Assembly (NCBI RefSeq): GCF_001708405.1
Contig: NZ_CP012418.1
Coordinates: 1,516,501 to 1,580,500 of the forward strand
DNA length: 64,000 nt
Reading direction: 5' to 3'
Source: Kangiella sediminilitoris
Lineage (GTDB): Bacteria; Pseudomonadota; Gammaproteobacteria; Enterobacterales; Kangiellaceae
The translations under genes were made by a program, and so were the position numbers. Within the stretch, counting starts at the first letter, position 1. Each line of letters starts with the position of its first letter. The notes under the pieces are model-generated. The model was not told the DNA's origin. It was given only the letters and a program-made list of their open reading frames with translations, and did not search any database. Shown here in pieces: positions 1 through 7,833 of this stretch.

Positions 1-686
1 TTGCCGGTTGCAACAATATACTCAGCTGCAAGTAATAATTCTTCAATTGTTGCTGACAAGCCACGCTTCAGAAGAACTGGGTGTTTAGTTTCTCCCACGG
101 CTTTAAGAAGTGTGTAATTTTGCATATTTCTGGCACCGATTTGAAAAGCAGAAACATGAGTAGCGATATCATCGAGGTCATTGATATCCATTATTTCGGT
201 GATAGTATCCATACCAACTTCCTGTCCAACCTGCTGCATTATTTTGAGTCCCTCAAGCCCCAGTCCTTGAAATGAGTATGGGCTAGTTCTAGGTTTGAAC
301 GCGCCCCCTCTCAATACAGTTGCACCACTCGCCTTAACCTGCTTAGCGGTTTCTAAAAGCTGGTCGTAACTCTCAATGGCACAGGGTCCAGCCATAATAG
401 TGAAGTCATCACCACCGACAGGAGTATTACCGATAGGGATCACAGTGTCATGTGGATAGATCTCTCTACTGACTAATTTGTATTTACTTAGTACTGGCTT
501 TACATGTTCAACTTGAGGATGATTATCAAGGTGGAGGGACTGTAGAATACGCTCATCTCCAAGCGCACCAATTACTGTTCGCTCTACTCCCGGCATGTGT
601 AGTGGCTTTAAACCTGATTGCTCAATCTGGTTTAAGATTTCTCTAGCATCGGCTTCACTAGCAGTTGGTTTCAAAATTATAATCAT
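1..686 (-). CDS. 3-deoxy-7-phosphoheptulonate (DAHP) synthase, 3' end cut by window
   Basis: First enzyme of the shikimate pathway: condenses phosphoenolpyruvate with erythrose 4-phosphate. The visible 228 residues read from ATG at 686 off the left edge. They show an N-terminal ferredoxin-like segment (about residues 1-70, starting [10 protein letters not shown]), then the barrel with MAGPCAIES near residue 105 and the [16 protein letters not shown] signature. This is the Bacillus/Thermotoga-type (AroA-beta, TIGR01361-like) enzyme rather than the E. coli AroF/G/H type. In that family the N-terminal domain commonly mediates Phe/Tyr feedback (family knowledge). A Shine-Dalgarno-like AAAGGAAA precedes the ATG. 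The gene is preceded by two Trp leader/attenuator units, so expression is probably set by charged tRNA-Trp. No stop codon is visible. Confidence 0.93.
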   Translation of the reverse strand, partial: MIIILKPTASEADAREILNQIEQSGLKPLHMPGVERTVIGALGDERILQSLHLDNHPQVEHVKPVLSKYKLVSREIYPHDTVIPIGNTPVGGDDFTIMAGPCAIESYDQLLETAKQVKASGATVLRGGAFKPRTSPYSFQGLGLEGLKIMQQVGQEVGMDTITEIMDINDLDDIATHVSAFQIGARNMQNYTLLKAVGETKHPVLLKRGLSATIEELLLAAEYIVATG

Positions 687-720
687 GGAAATTTCCTTTA
701 AAGTTAATTTAATCAGGCAT

Positions 721-746
721 AAAAAAAGCCCGCACAATGGCGGGCT
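721..746 (-). terminator. Attenuator terminator 1 (proximal to DAHP synthase)
   Basis: On the minus strand AGCCCGC (746-740) pairs with GCGGGCT (733-727) around a six-base loop, followed by a run of U (727-721). It lies just upstream of the DAHP synthase ATG. The competing antiterminator arm GGUGGGUU (776-769), directly after the leader peptide stop codon, can pair with AGCCCGCC (746-739) over 8 bp with two G-U pairs. Confidence 0.88.
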
Positions 747-776
747 TCTGTCATATTCAATAGACAATAACCCACC

Positions 777-833
777 CTAGTGAATCCACCACCATGTAAA
801 TTTAGCGACTGTGTTTAGGTTTGTTACTGACAT
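777..833 (-). CDS. Trp-rich leader peptide, proximal copy (18 aa)
   Basis: Short reading frame ATG (833-831) to TAG (779-777) encoding MSVTNLNTVAKFTWWWIH, with three consecutive TGG codons (residues 14-16). It is preceded by a purine-rich AAGAGAAGAGAAA sequence that can act as ribosome-binding site. It sits immediately upstream of an intrinsic terminator and the DAHP synthase gene. This is the architecture of a tryptophan attenuator: stalling at the Trp codons would free the antiterminator arm, and translation to the stop codon would cover it. It is too short for ordinary gene calling. The reading is direct; the regulation is inferred from classical trp attenuation. Confidence 0.88.
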   Translation of the reverse strand: MSVTNLNTVAKFTWWWIH

Positions 834-877
834 AATTAAGTTTCTCTTCTCTTAATGTTTACTTTTCATTCAGGCAT

Positions 878-904
878 AAAAAAAGCCCGCATAGTGCGGG
901 CTTT
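878..904 (-). terminator. Attenuator terminator 2 (distal to DAHP synthase)
   Basis: Perfect 10-bp stem on the minus strand (904-895 with 891-882, loop of three bases) followed by U residues down to 878. The arm GCGGGCU at 940-934, three bases after the stop codon of the upstream leader peptide, is identical to the 3' arm of this terminator. It can pair with AGCCCGC (902-896) to form the antiterminator instead. Confidence 0.9.
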
Positions 905-943
905 TATGAATTCATTTCGTCTATACGCAAAGGAGCCCGCCAC

Positions 944-991
944 CTAAGTAACGTGCCACCACCAAATATTTTTAACGTAAAATTTTTTCAT
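944..991 (-). CDS. Trp-rich leader peptide, distal copy (15 aa)
   Basis: Reading frame ATG (991-989) to TAG (946-944) encoding MKKFYVKNIWWWHVT, with three consecutive TGG codons (residues 10-12). No convincing Shine-Dalgarno sequence precedes it. It lies 41 bases after the stop of the parA-like gene and is followed at once by an antiterminator arm and terminator 2. The arrangement repeats that of the proximal leader: peptide with WWW near its end, stop codon, antiterminator arm, terminator. The peptides share little sequence outside WWW and a nearby His, so they have diverged or were selected independently. Confidence 0.87.
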   Translation of the reverse strand: MKKFYVKNIWWWHVT

Positions 992-998
992 AAACAGT

Positions 999-1027
999 AA
1001 ACTAGTTTAAAAATTGCTTAGGGTCAA
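999..1027 (-). promoter_or_regulatory. Candidate promoter for the DAHP synthase leader
   Basis: TTGACC (1027-1022) and TAGTTT (1004-999) are 17 bases apart on the minus strand. The -35 matches consensus at 5/6 and the -10 only weakly. A start about 7 bases after the -10 would fall next to the distal leader ATG, making a nearly leaderless message, which would fit the missing Shine-Dalgarno. A palindrome TAAACTAGTTTA overlaps the -10 and could be an operator. Transcription from further upstream is equally possible. Confidence 0.3.
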
Positions 1028-1032
1028 GAAAT

Positions 1033-1743
1033 TTATTTACCTTTAACAAATTTTTCAACCTGACTTTCAGTTTTAAGCCTCGTGTTACCCTGCTTTGCAA
1101 GAAGTCTTTCTATATTTGAAGTTAAGGCCCATATTTCCAGTTTCGCTGCCGGATCATGCCACTCTGCCACGGTCAGGCCATCAGCAAATGAATCAAGATA
1201 AGCCACACGATTACCTAATTTAGTTGAAAAATCTTCCAGTCCAAGCTCTTTTTTTGCGCTGGAAACAACATCCTCAGCAGAATTAGTACGTACACGGTAG
1301 CGATTCCAGCAGATTCTAGCCTCGAGACTGTTATTTATCTGCTTTGCTTCTTCGACGATTTCAGCCAGATGCTTTGTAGACCAAACCTCGACCTGAGAAG
1401 GAGCCATTGGTATGAGTACGGCATCCGATAATAGAATGACGGCTCGTGTCAGGTTTGTAATACGAGGGTGCCCATCAATGAGAATGTACTCATAGTCATT
1501 GATATTGTCTCGAACCAGAGATTGTAAGTGCTTAAGGTTCTTAGCGACCAAAACGTCTAGATTTTCAATGACATAACCTTCATTTCTTATGTCATACCAA
1601 GTCTTCAGGGAGCATTGAGGAACGTCTGTATCAATCATCAACACATTACCAGACTCAGATAATGTCGAGGCAATATTCGAGCAGAGGGTTGTTTTACCAG
1701 CCCCACCCTTCATTTGGACAAAACTCAATACTTTCGCACGCAC
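1033..1743 (-). CDS. Orphan ParA/MinD-type P-loop ATPase
   Basis: 236-residue member of the ParA/Soj/MinD family, which uses ATP-dependent dimerisation to position DNA or protein complexes. A deviant Walker A motif KGGAGKTT lies near residues 13-20, followed by DTDVPQ (switch I region). The usual Walker B-side motif is altered to ILIDGHP. The start is GTG at 1743 with GGGAG about eight bases upstream. No ParB or centromere-like repeat is next to it, so it is not an obvious partition cassette. It lies 88 bases after pilY1 and 41 bases before the Trp leader, on the same strand. A role in positioning the pilus machinery is possible but unsupported beyond adjacency. Confidence 0.8.
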   Translation of the reverse strand: MRAKVLSFVQMKGGAGKTTLCSNIASTLSESGNVLMIDTDVPQCSLKTWYDIRNEGYVIENLDVLVAKNLKHLQSLVRDNINDYEYILIDGHPRITNLTRAVILLSDAVLIPMAPSQVEVWSTKHLAEIVEEAKQINNSLEARICWNRYRVRTNSAEDVVSSAKKELGLEDFSTKLGNRVAYLDSFADGLTVAEWHDPAAKLEIWALTSNIERLLAKQGNTRLKTESQVEKFVKGK

Positions 1744-1802
1744 GGTGAACTCCCTATATCTTGTTTGGAAATAATTTTACATGACATAAGGTATTACGCA
1801 AG

Positions 1803-1821
1803 AGCCCCTTAAAACGGGGCT
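1803..1821 (-). terminator. Weak hairpin after pilY1
   Basis: AGCCCC/GGGGCT stem of 6 bp with a seven-base loop, between pilY1 and the parA-like gene on the minus strand. It is followed by CTTGCG rather than a U tract, so it could only be a weak or partial terminator. Confidence 0.35.
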
Positions 1822-1831
1822 GTGAGGTATA

Positions 1832-4792
1832 TTATTCGGTTCTTAACTCATCAAGCTGCTTTCCCGTCAGCTCTCGCCATTTAACCGTGGTCATCTGATC
1901 GAGAAAGTCACACTCATTGCCACCACAGATCTTTTCCAATCCAACGTAACCAGCACTTTCCGAAGCCTCCCCACTATCATTAATTGGGAAAAAGACCGAG
2001 AAAGGTGGAGCTATACCGCCTGTTACGAGCTCAATACTTCTCTCTAGCTCAATGGTTCCACCAGGCTGAGCATCCCTGAAATAAGCTGGCTTTCCATCTA
2101 GAACACTCACAGCATAAAGCTTATTCTGCCCAGTTACTGCACTACACTGTTTAACATCACCGTCATCCGATGATGGTGAATATGTAGTAAAAAATAGTCG
2201 GTAATTTATGGTGCTTGAATCTGACAGTACTTTTTCACCTGATGATAATGTTAGGTACCATCCGTTGTTTTTGGTATCGTCAGCTAAGATTTCGAAAATA
2301 CTTAAGAAACGTTGACGGGAGTCTCCCGTAACTGGATCGGTGACACTGACCTTTTCAGTAACATTATAAAGAGTCGCTTCAGTTATAACGTCATCCTCAA
2401 ACTCTCTTGTCATGACTTTCTTATCATAAAACAAATAAAATCTATCACTAATGTCTTCATTTAGAGGGTGAGCTCGATAACCTGAACCAAGAGCTACTAA
2501 ACCAATAGTTTCACCCTGAAGCTTAATAAATGAGATATCGGGTTTAGTAAAAAAGCGGCGGTTACCGTTGACACCGCTACCCTGTATATCGGCAATTTTC
2601 GCGGCTTGAATAGTGGTAGCATCTGAAGATTTTTCCTGTATTACATCAAAGCGGAATAGCTGTCCACCAACATCTGAAGCATAAAAATGTTCAATAGTAC
2701 CACTACCTCGTAAGTCACCTGCAGCAATATCAGCAGCAAAGCTGTTAGTCATAGTATCGGCAATACTTCCAGCTCTCTGATGTACCGCATCAGTTCTAGC
2801 ATTCCACAGTTGTGATCCTGTTACAGCGTCTGCGATAAAGATATTGTTACCTGTTGAATCTGGTGCTCCTGCTTCTAATTTTGCATTGTCCTGCGTTTCT
2901 GAGTCGTATCCCCCGCCAAATATCATGACAAGTCTTTTGCCACCACGCCACTTAATGTGTCCAATGAAAGGTTTAGACCATGTTTCAGCTAAACCCTCAT
3001 AGTAATGAACATTATCCCAACTTAGTCCAGCGGTGACTTCATCAGAAACTGATTTATCACCAGTAATGGTGAACATCAACTGTGGGTTATTGGGTACGGA
3101 TATATCCAGCCCGTAATAATGTTTTCCCCCACGACGCATACCAACATAAAGATAGACCTTTTCACCATTATTGACGATACCGTCTTTGTCCTTATCCTGA
3201 TGATAAATGGCTATATCCCCGTCTAGCCCATAGAGACGCTCCTCAACCGACACTAGTGGCTGGTTTTCATGCAGTGCAGATGTATTCTTTAACAATTGTC
3301 TGGGTATAAACGCCCATTCCTCTTTGCCCCTGGTATCGGAACCATTGATCGCATGAAGAAAGCCGTCGTTATCACCGACAAATAACAAACTTTTATCTTC
3401 ATACTGAACGGCAACTGGCTGGGAATGTAATAAATCACCGAAACGATTAACCTCCACCTCTTCACCATCGGAGTTCTTATAGTTGATTTTATGGTCATAG
3501 AGCCATTTTATATGACTTTTAAATTCCGCATCCGTGGCTGTAGTAGGAAGCCCTAAATGTGATCGCGTAATTTTATTATTATCAGTTTCAACTCTATTTT
3601 TTAAGGTCCACAAGTTTTTCTCTAATAGATTGGTAAAAACCTTTCGTGGCATTGTCATGTTCTGAGCTATGCCGCCAAGTGTTACATCGTTTCCATCCTG
3701 AATACTCCAGGCACTAGAGGCGCCATCAACAAACTGCTGCTTATCAGTTATTGCTGGCACATCATTTTTATCAACAATATTACCGTCTTTGAAATAGTAT
3801 TTTTTTAGATTACCTGGCCAAAACTGCGTTTTTTCAGGTTTAAATAAAGCAAGGAAAAGCTCATCTGTAGTACTTAATCGATTACTTCGACTTAAGGGTA
3901 CACTCGGAGTAACCAGCATACTTTGCTCAATATCGGACTTAATAGAATTCTTGAAGGCCTCAACTAACTTACCTCTATCATTTGCTTCGTTATAAAGCCC
4001 CTTACCATTTTGAGCGACGTTTTTTAGGAAGTCTTTAGAAGTTAAGTCGTCGGCGAATGCGATGGTGTGTGTTTTAACAATAGAATCTGATACAGAACTT
4101 ACTTGCTCGGTTTCGGACATAAAAGTTGCGAGTTTTTCAGTACAGTCTTTACCATCATCATTTGCAGCGCAACTCGTACCATTACCATCAAGCATAGAGT
4201 TAATACTTCTGTAATAACGCCAGCGTTTGGATTTTAAGCTGTTTGGTTGGCCGTCAGTTAGAAACACGATATTACTAGCACTGCCGCAATTAGAGTCCAA
4301 CTCTATGGGCGAGTCATAATTACCATACTCACCTCTAAAATATCTGGCGGCCTCATATATAGCACCCGCCGCTAAGGTTCCACCATCAGCCTCAAGACCT
4401 TTAATACTGTTTAGAAGATCAGCTTTATGGCTACCTTCATTAAGTGATTTTACCTCATGCAAAAGATCGATATTCTCAAATGATGAGTAGGTCAAAATAC
4501 CAATCTTTACATTACTTGGAAGTTCATTAATAAAGTCATTCAATGCATCCTTCATAACCTCTAAACGAGACTGCTCAGCACCCCTTGGGTAGCATCTTGT
4601 ATAGGGGTAAGAGTCGTTACACTTATCTACTGTCCAAGCCATCGAGCCAGATACATCCAGCACTAACAAAACATTAACCGGCTTTGGCTTTCCGAAATAG
4701 ATTTCTGTGTCATCTGCTTTTGACTTATAAGTAACAATTGCGATCAAGAAGACTATAAGAGCACTAAAAATTAGTTTTTTAAAAATCATCAT
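1832..4792 (-). CDS. pilY1: PilY1-type pilus tip adhesin with intact VWA MIDAS (copy A)
   Basis: 986-residue secreted protein of the PilY1/PilC family, which sits at the type IV pilus tip, promotes extension and mediates adhesion or surface sensing. It has an N-terminal signal sequence (about 1-26), then a von Willebrand A domain with an intact metal-site motif DVSGSM (D46, S48, S50) and FLTDGQPNS further on. The C-terminal half is the PilY1 beta-propeller (FVGDNDGFLHAING, YVGMRRGGKHYYGLD). An EF-hand-like loop DKDKDGIVNNGE near residue 531 resembles the family calcium site. It is the last gene of the second pilV-pilW-pilX-pilY1 set, 9 bases after pilX. Compared with copy B it keeps the complete metal-binding triad. 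Confidence 0.93.
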   Translation of the reverse strand: MMIFKKLIFSALIVFLIAIVTYKSKADDTEIYFGKPKPVNVLLVLDVSGSMAWTVDKCNDSYPYTRCYPRGAEQSRLEVMKDALNDFINELPSNVKIGILTYSSFENIDLLHEVKSLNEGSHKADLLNSIKGLEADGGTLAAGAIYEAARYFRGEYGNYDSPIELDSNCGSASNIVFLTDGQPNSLKSKRWRYYRSINSMLDGNGTSCAANDDGKDCTEKLATFMSETEQVSSVSDSIVKTHTIAFADDLTSKDFLKNVAQNGKGLYNEANDRGKLVEAFKNSIKSDIEQSMLVTPSVPLSRSNRLSTTDELFLALFKPEKTQFWPGNLKKYYFKDGNIVDKNDVPAITDKQQFVDGASSAWSIQDGNDVTLGGIAQNMTMPRKVFTNLLEKNLWTLKNRVETDNNKITRSHLGLPTTATDAEFKSHIKWLYDHKINYKNSDGEEVEVNRFGDLLHSQPVAVQYEDKSLLFVGDNDGFLHAINGSDTRGKEEWAFIPRQLLKNTSALHENQPLVSVEERLYGLDGDIAIYHQDKDKDGIVNNGEKVYLYVGMRRGGKHYYGLDISVPNNPQLMFTITGDKSVSDEVTAGLSWDNVHYYEGLAETWSKPFIGHIKWRGGKRLVMIFGGGYDSETQDNAKLEAGAPDSTGNNIFIADAVTGSQLWNARTDAVHQRAGSIADTMTNSFAADIAAGDLRGSGTIEHFYASDVGGQLFRFDVIQEKSSDATTIQAAKIADIQGSGVNGNRRFFTKPDISFIKLQGETIGLVALGSGYRAHPLNEDISDRFYLFYDKKVMTREFEDDVITEATLYNVTEKVSVTDPVTGDSRQRFLSIFEILADDTKNNGWYLTLSSGEKVLSDSSTINYRLFFTTYSPSSDDGDVKQCSAVTGQNKLYAVSVLDGKPAYFRDAQPGGTIELERSIELVTGGIAPPFSVFFPINDSGEASESAGYVGLEKICGGNECDFLDQMTTVKWRELTGKQLDELRTE

Positions 4793-4801
4793 ACCATTCC
4801 A

Positions 4802-5356
4802 TTACAGAGATTTATTACAGCTACGAACAATAGTTACCCACTCTTCAACGTGAGTGCGAGCTTCACGAGTATCTGCCACATCATCTTTACTGACATCTAA
4901 ATGCCCCTCTCCAATCATTTGGAACGAATGGCAGCCAAGACCCTGGTTATCCCAGGAATTGCCCAAGCATTTCAAAGCGGCTGTTTCACAGTTATGGTAG
5001 AAAGCTTCAACTTTTGCTTTAACCAATTGATCAGACTCTAGTCTTGGCATAGCATCACACTGAACTAACCTACCTTTATCATCGACACAGCGTGTATAGC
5101 CGAATCTAGGCGCTGATAAATCTTGCCAATAAGCATTCTCAGCAGTGTTAAACAAATGCTCAGAACCATAGTGATAACTACTTTTATAAGAGCCATTGGC
5201 TGTTTCGGCAGCATGAAATGCCACTGCATCCTGCTCTTTAACTGATGCCGTCTTTTGAGAGATAACTCCTGATGACATCAACGTGACACCGAGCATCGCC
5301 AAGATAGCGAGAAAAGCTAAAGCAATTATTAGGGTGAAACCTTGTTGATTATTCAT
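4802..5356 (-). CDS. pilX: Minor pilin PilX (copy A)
   Basis: 184-residue minor pilin. The N terminus MNNQQGFTLIIALAFLAILAMLG is a prepilin leader followed by the hydrophobic assembly helix, as in PilX_N-family proteins. Unlike typical pilins, position 5 of the mature protein is Ile rather than Glu, which is also seen in PilX/GspK-like tip subunits. Several cysteines in the C-terminal domain (for example CLGNSW, GCHSF, RSCNKSL) suggest disulfides. It is expected in the priming complex with PilV, PilW and PilY1, between its partners: 3 bases after pilW and 9 before pilY1. The family assignment is clear although the globular domain is divergent. Confidence 0.87.
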   Translation of the reverse strand: MNNQQGFTLIIALAFLAILAMLGVTLMSSGVISQKTASVKEQDAVAFHAAETANGSYKSSYHYGSEHLFNTAENAYWQDLSAPRFGYTRCVDDKGRLVQCDAMPRLESDQLVKAKVEAFYHNCETAALKCLGNSWDNQGLGCHSFQMIGEGHLDVSKDDVADTREARTHVEEWVTIVRSCNKSL

Positions 5357-5359
5357 GAC

Positions 5360-6097
5360 TTACTCCGATACCAACAATTCATCTGGCGGCAGCGAGCCGC
5401 CGTTATTAATCAATACAGTATTTGTAAAGACTTGCCTGTATCGACCATCATTAAAAGTGTATGGTCCTTCCCCTAATACATTGCCAACCGTCACTGAATT
5501 TTCAGTTGTGACATTCTTTTGTTTAGAGGCGACGATAATACCAACTTGAACAGACTTGATTATTGACTGGGGTGTTAGCATGTCTGCACTTACATACTGC
5601 AAACCATCTTGGGAAAGTACTCCATAACGTAATTGGAAGGATTCAACATTACTCAGCAATGTCACTCCATTACACTGCAATTCGGATAGTTCGTCACCAG
5701 GAACTAACTGGTAAGTGTTTTCAACAATACCATCGGCAGGAATTTCGCCTTTGCAATTCTGTTCCCCGTAATAACGAACCGTTACTGCGTCAGAACTTTT
5801 TCCACCGGCAACCGTTTGATTGTTTTTAAAATTAACTAAAGGCTTCGTTAAGCTAAAACCTTCGCTGGGAACAACATTGGACTCAACCCAGCCAGCTCGT
5901 TGTAGATCCTTAACTAAATAGTTTATGGCAAAGCGACCATTTTCATGAACGTTGACCATGTTAGAACCAAGGTTAAAAGTTTTTTTACTGGAGAGGTAGA
6001 CTACGGTAATACCGGCAAGAATGATCAAACCTATCAACATTGCTATCAACATCTCAACAAGCGTTACACCGGCATTTTTATTATAGTTCGAAGTCAT
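5360..6097 (-). CDS. pilW: Minor pilin PilW (copy A)
   Basis: Minor pilin of the type IV pilus priming complex, about 245 residues. I place the start at the ATG at 6097, which overlaps the pilV stop as ATGA, rather than at the longest frame (6157). From there the protein begins with a short leader then GVTLVEMLIAMLIGLIILAGI, a typical class III signal with Glu at +5. The body contains VNVHENGRFAINYLVKDLQRAGW, characteristic of PilW. Its role is to help nucleate pilus assembly and present PilY1. The same 4-base overlap occurs in the other pilV-pilW pair of this locus, which supports the chosen start. Confidence 0.9.
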   Translation of the reverse strand: MTSNYNKNAGVTLVEMLIAMLIGLIILAGITVVYLSSKKTFNLGSNMVNVHENGRFAINYLVKDLQRAGWVESNVVPSEGFSLTKPLVNFKNNQTVAGGKSSDAVTVRYYGEQNCKGEIPADGIVENTYQLVPGDELSELQCNGVTLLSNVESFQLRYGVLSQDGLQYVSADMLTPQSIIKSVQVGIIVASKQKNVTTENSVTVGNVLGEGPYTFNDGRYRQVFTNTVLINNGGSLPPDELLVSE

Positions 6098-6699
6098 GGC
6101 ACCAGCTCCATCTGAACACAAGCGTAATCCGAGCTTAATCCAACCTCTGTCTGGCATCTCGTGTTCTGCACATAAGAGGACTTACCGCTAACATCTTTCC
6201 TCTCTTTCCCTTTCCATGCCATATACAAGGACATTCTTGAACCATAACTACAGTTATCAGCATCTGAGTTATCGCGGTCATAACAGGCGACGCCTAACGT
6301 AGCTTCTGGTAAACGGGTTTCCATAAGAGTGGTGCAAACTTCATGAATATCCTGCTTGGCACGGTTTGCAAGGATACAGGAATTGCCCCCAGAACAAGCA
6401 GCTTCAGGAACATTGCCAGAACTATTATCACACCACTGCAAATACTGCCCAGAGGTATTGTTCCCTATATAAATATTTGGTGTATCGAGCAGAGCAATAT
6501 CTTTCTGCAGATACGCCTTGTTCCCACTAACTCTAGTTGCTACATTCTCAAGCAGAAGAGTTGCTTGAGAGCGAGAAAATGAATCAATCGAACTATTAAG
6601 GGCGCCCATCTGCAAAGCGGCATAACCCAATAGACCGACACTAATAACTACAAAAGTTATCAGTACCTCTATAAGTGAAAAACCAGAAACTCTATTCAT
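6094..6699 (-). CDS. pilV: Minor pilin PilV (copy A)
   Basis: 201-residue minor pilin with leader MNRVSG and hydrophobic segment FSLIEVLITFVVISVGLLGYAALQ, including the Glu at +5 needed for assembly. The motif LQMGALNSSIDSFSRSQATLLLENVATRV downstream is typical of PilV. The domain is cysteine-rich. It is first in the second minor-pilin set, about 165 bases downstream of a strong terminator that ends the pilE transcript. This copy of the operon therefore probably has its own promoter between 6700 and 6865. It overlaps pilW by 4 bases. Confidence 0.9.
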   Translation of the reverse strand: MNRVSGFSLIEVLITFVVISVGLLGYAALQMGALNSSIDSFSRSQATLLLENVATRVSGNKAYLQKDIALLDTPNIYIGNNTSGQYLQWCDNSSGNVPEAACSGGNSCILANRAKQDIHEVCTTLMETRLPEATLGVACYDRDNSDADNCSYGSRMSLYMAWKGKERKDVSGKSSYVQNTRCQTEVGLSSDYACVQMELVP

Positions 6700-6864
6700 C
6701 CCTAAAACTACCCCTAGTCAAGAATAAGGCACAGATTCTAACAAGATTTTTTAAAGATAATAGTGAAATTGTACGATGGAAGCATCATTGCTACACTTTA
6801 CCAACAATGCGTTACAAAGAGATACATTCAGAGATTTTTAAGATATTTATTTAGGAATAAATAT

Positions 6865-6888
6865 AAAAAAAGGGCTTGCGCCCTTTTT
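6865..6888 (-). terminator. Bidirectional terminator after pilE
   Basis: A-rich 5' side, AAAGGGC stem, short loop and GCCCTTT followed by T tract, strong in both directions. It separates the pilE-ending transcript from the second pilV-pilW-pilX-pilY1 set. Confidence 0.85.
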
Positions 6889-6907
6889 TGTAATTACTTC
6901 CAGCGGG

Positions 6908-7312
6908 TTAGTCAGGCCAACCTGCTGCACCTTTATAAGTTTTCTGACCAGCTTGATTGATAGTTAAATTCCCATCACCAGCCATTCCACCCGTAGCTGT
7001 AGCTGTAATAGTATATGTAGTCGCATCTGCATTAATACTAAGCGTGTAATATGCTGCGCCGGATCCAGCATCAACTGGAACCTGAGTAGCAAAAACACTG
7101 CCTAAATTACCATTTAGTCCTGCGTAAGAAAAGTTTGCAGCCTTATATCGCTCTGCTGCTTCAGAAGCTGCCAGTAGAGCTTGCATCGCATCATTACGCT
7201 TAGCTTTTTTGACAAAATGATTATAGCTCGGTATGGCAATCGCAGCTAAAATGGCAACCACAGCTACGACAATCATTACTTCAATTAAAGTAAATGCACT
7301 ATTTTTTTTCAT
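6908..7312 (-). CDS. pilE: PilE-like type IV pilin
   Basis: Type IV pilin-like protein of about 134 residues. The start is set at the ATG at 7312 because it gives the normal short leader MKKNSA before [24 protein letters not shown]; an AAGGG-like sequence lies upstream. The longest frame would start at 7330, overlapping the previous stop, and give an unusually long leader. The globular part ([29 protein letters not shown]) matches the PilE/ComP-like group that ends minor-pilin operons. It lacks the C-terminal disulfide cysteines of major pilins. It could serve as a minor subunit or connector. A terminator follows directly. Confidence 0.87.
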   Translation of the reverse strand: MKKNSAFTLIEVMIVVAVVAILAAIAIPSYNHFVKKAKRNDAMQALLAASEAAERYKAANFSYAGLNGNLGSVFATQVPVDAGSGAAYYTLSINADATTYTITATATGGMAGDGNLTINQAGQKTYKGAAGWPD

Positions 7313-7323
7313 TGTATTGACCC

Positions 7324-7833
7324 TTAACATTCCCCAACCTTATGTTTTTCTACTGATACTACACCAGCACCTTCAACATTAACACTTCTTCCAGCACCCC
7401 TGTCATCACAGATGGTTAACGTCCCCCATCCACCTAAATCTCTCATGCTCCCTTTTGAATTAAAGATAATATTAACCGTAGGGTTACCTGCTTGCTGTGT
7501 TAACGATGACGAAAGTTTATCAACAGACTTGATTATTTCTTCATCATTATCATAACTACCATCTTTATCAGTATCTATAAAAACAACCCAACCGTTTGTC
7601 CAGTTGTCATCTTTATTTTTTGGCTCTATGACAACATTTTCCCTTGTCGAAATTGCCTCATTTCTAGCAGCAGAAACTGAACTGATAAAGTCATTAGATA
7701 AAGCAGCAAGCCGATTATTCAGTATCATATTGCGCAAGGATGGAGTTGCTATTGCAGCCATAACGGCCACAATAGCTACTGTTGTCATAAGTTCAATCAG
7801 AGTGAACGCTTTTATTTTGGTATTAGTTTTCAT
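7324..7833 (-). CDS. FimT/FimU (GspH)-type pseudopilin
   Basis: Type IV pilus pseudopilin of the GspH/FimT/FimU family, about 169 residues. The start is placed at the ATG at 7833, giving leader MKTNTKIKA and the segment [26 protein letters not shown]. The longest frame (7872) would add an unlikely hydrophobic stretch. The sequence [30 protein letters not shown] and [13 protein letters not shown] are typical GspH-family features, and two C-terminal-half cysteines (TICDD, VGEC) may form a disulfide. It overlaps the end of pilY1 copy B by 11 bases, so translation is probably coupled. Its position in the middle of the locus, rather than at the front as fimU is in Pseudomonas, is unusual. Confidence 0.85.
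   Translation of the reverse strand: MKTNTKIKAFTLIELMTTVAIVAVMAAIATPSLRNMILNNRLAALSNDFISSVSAARNEAISTRENVVIEPKNKDDNWTNGWVVFIDTDKDGSYDNDEEIIKSVDKLSSSLTQQAGNPTVNIIFNSKGSMRDLGGWGTLTICDDRGAGRSVNVEGAGVVSVEKHKVGEC

Noticed and set aside
1-275. 64-residue plus-strand frame at the left edge
   Set aside because: Antisense to the DAHP synthase gene, whose reading frame and signatures are unambiguous.
1000-1011. TAAACTAGTTTA palindrome as a TrpR operator
   Set aside because: It shares ACTAGT with the E. coli trp operator but lacks the second CTAG half-site; kept only as a possible operator in the promoter entry.
5563-5829. 88-residue plus-strand frame
   Set aside because: Antisense to pilW copy A; no independent support.
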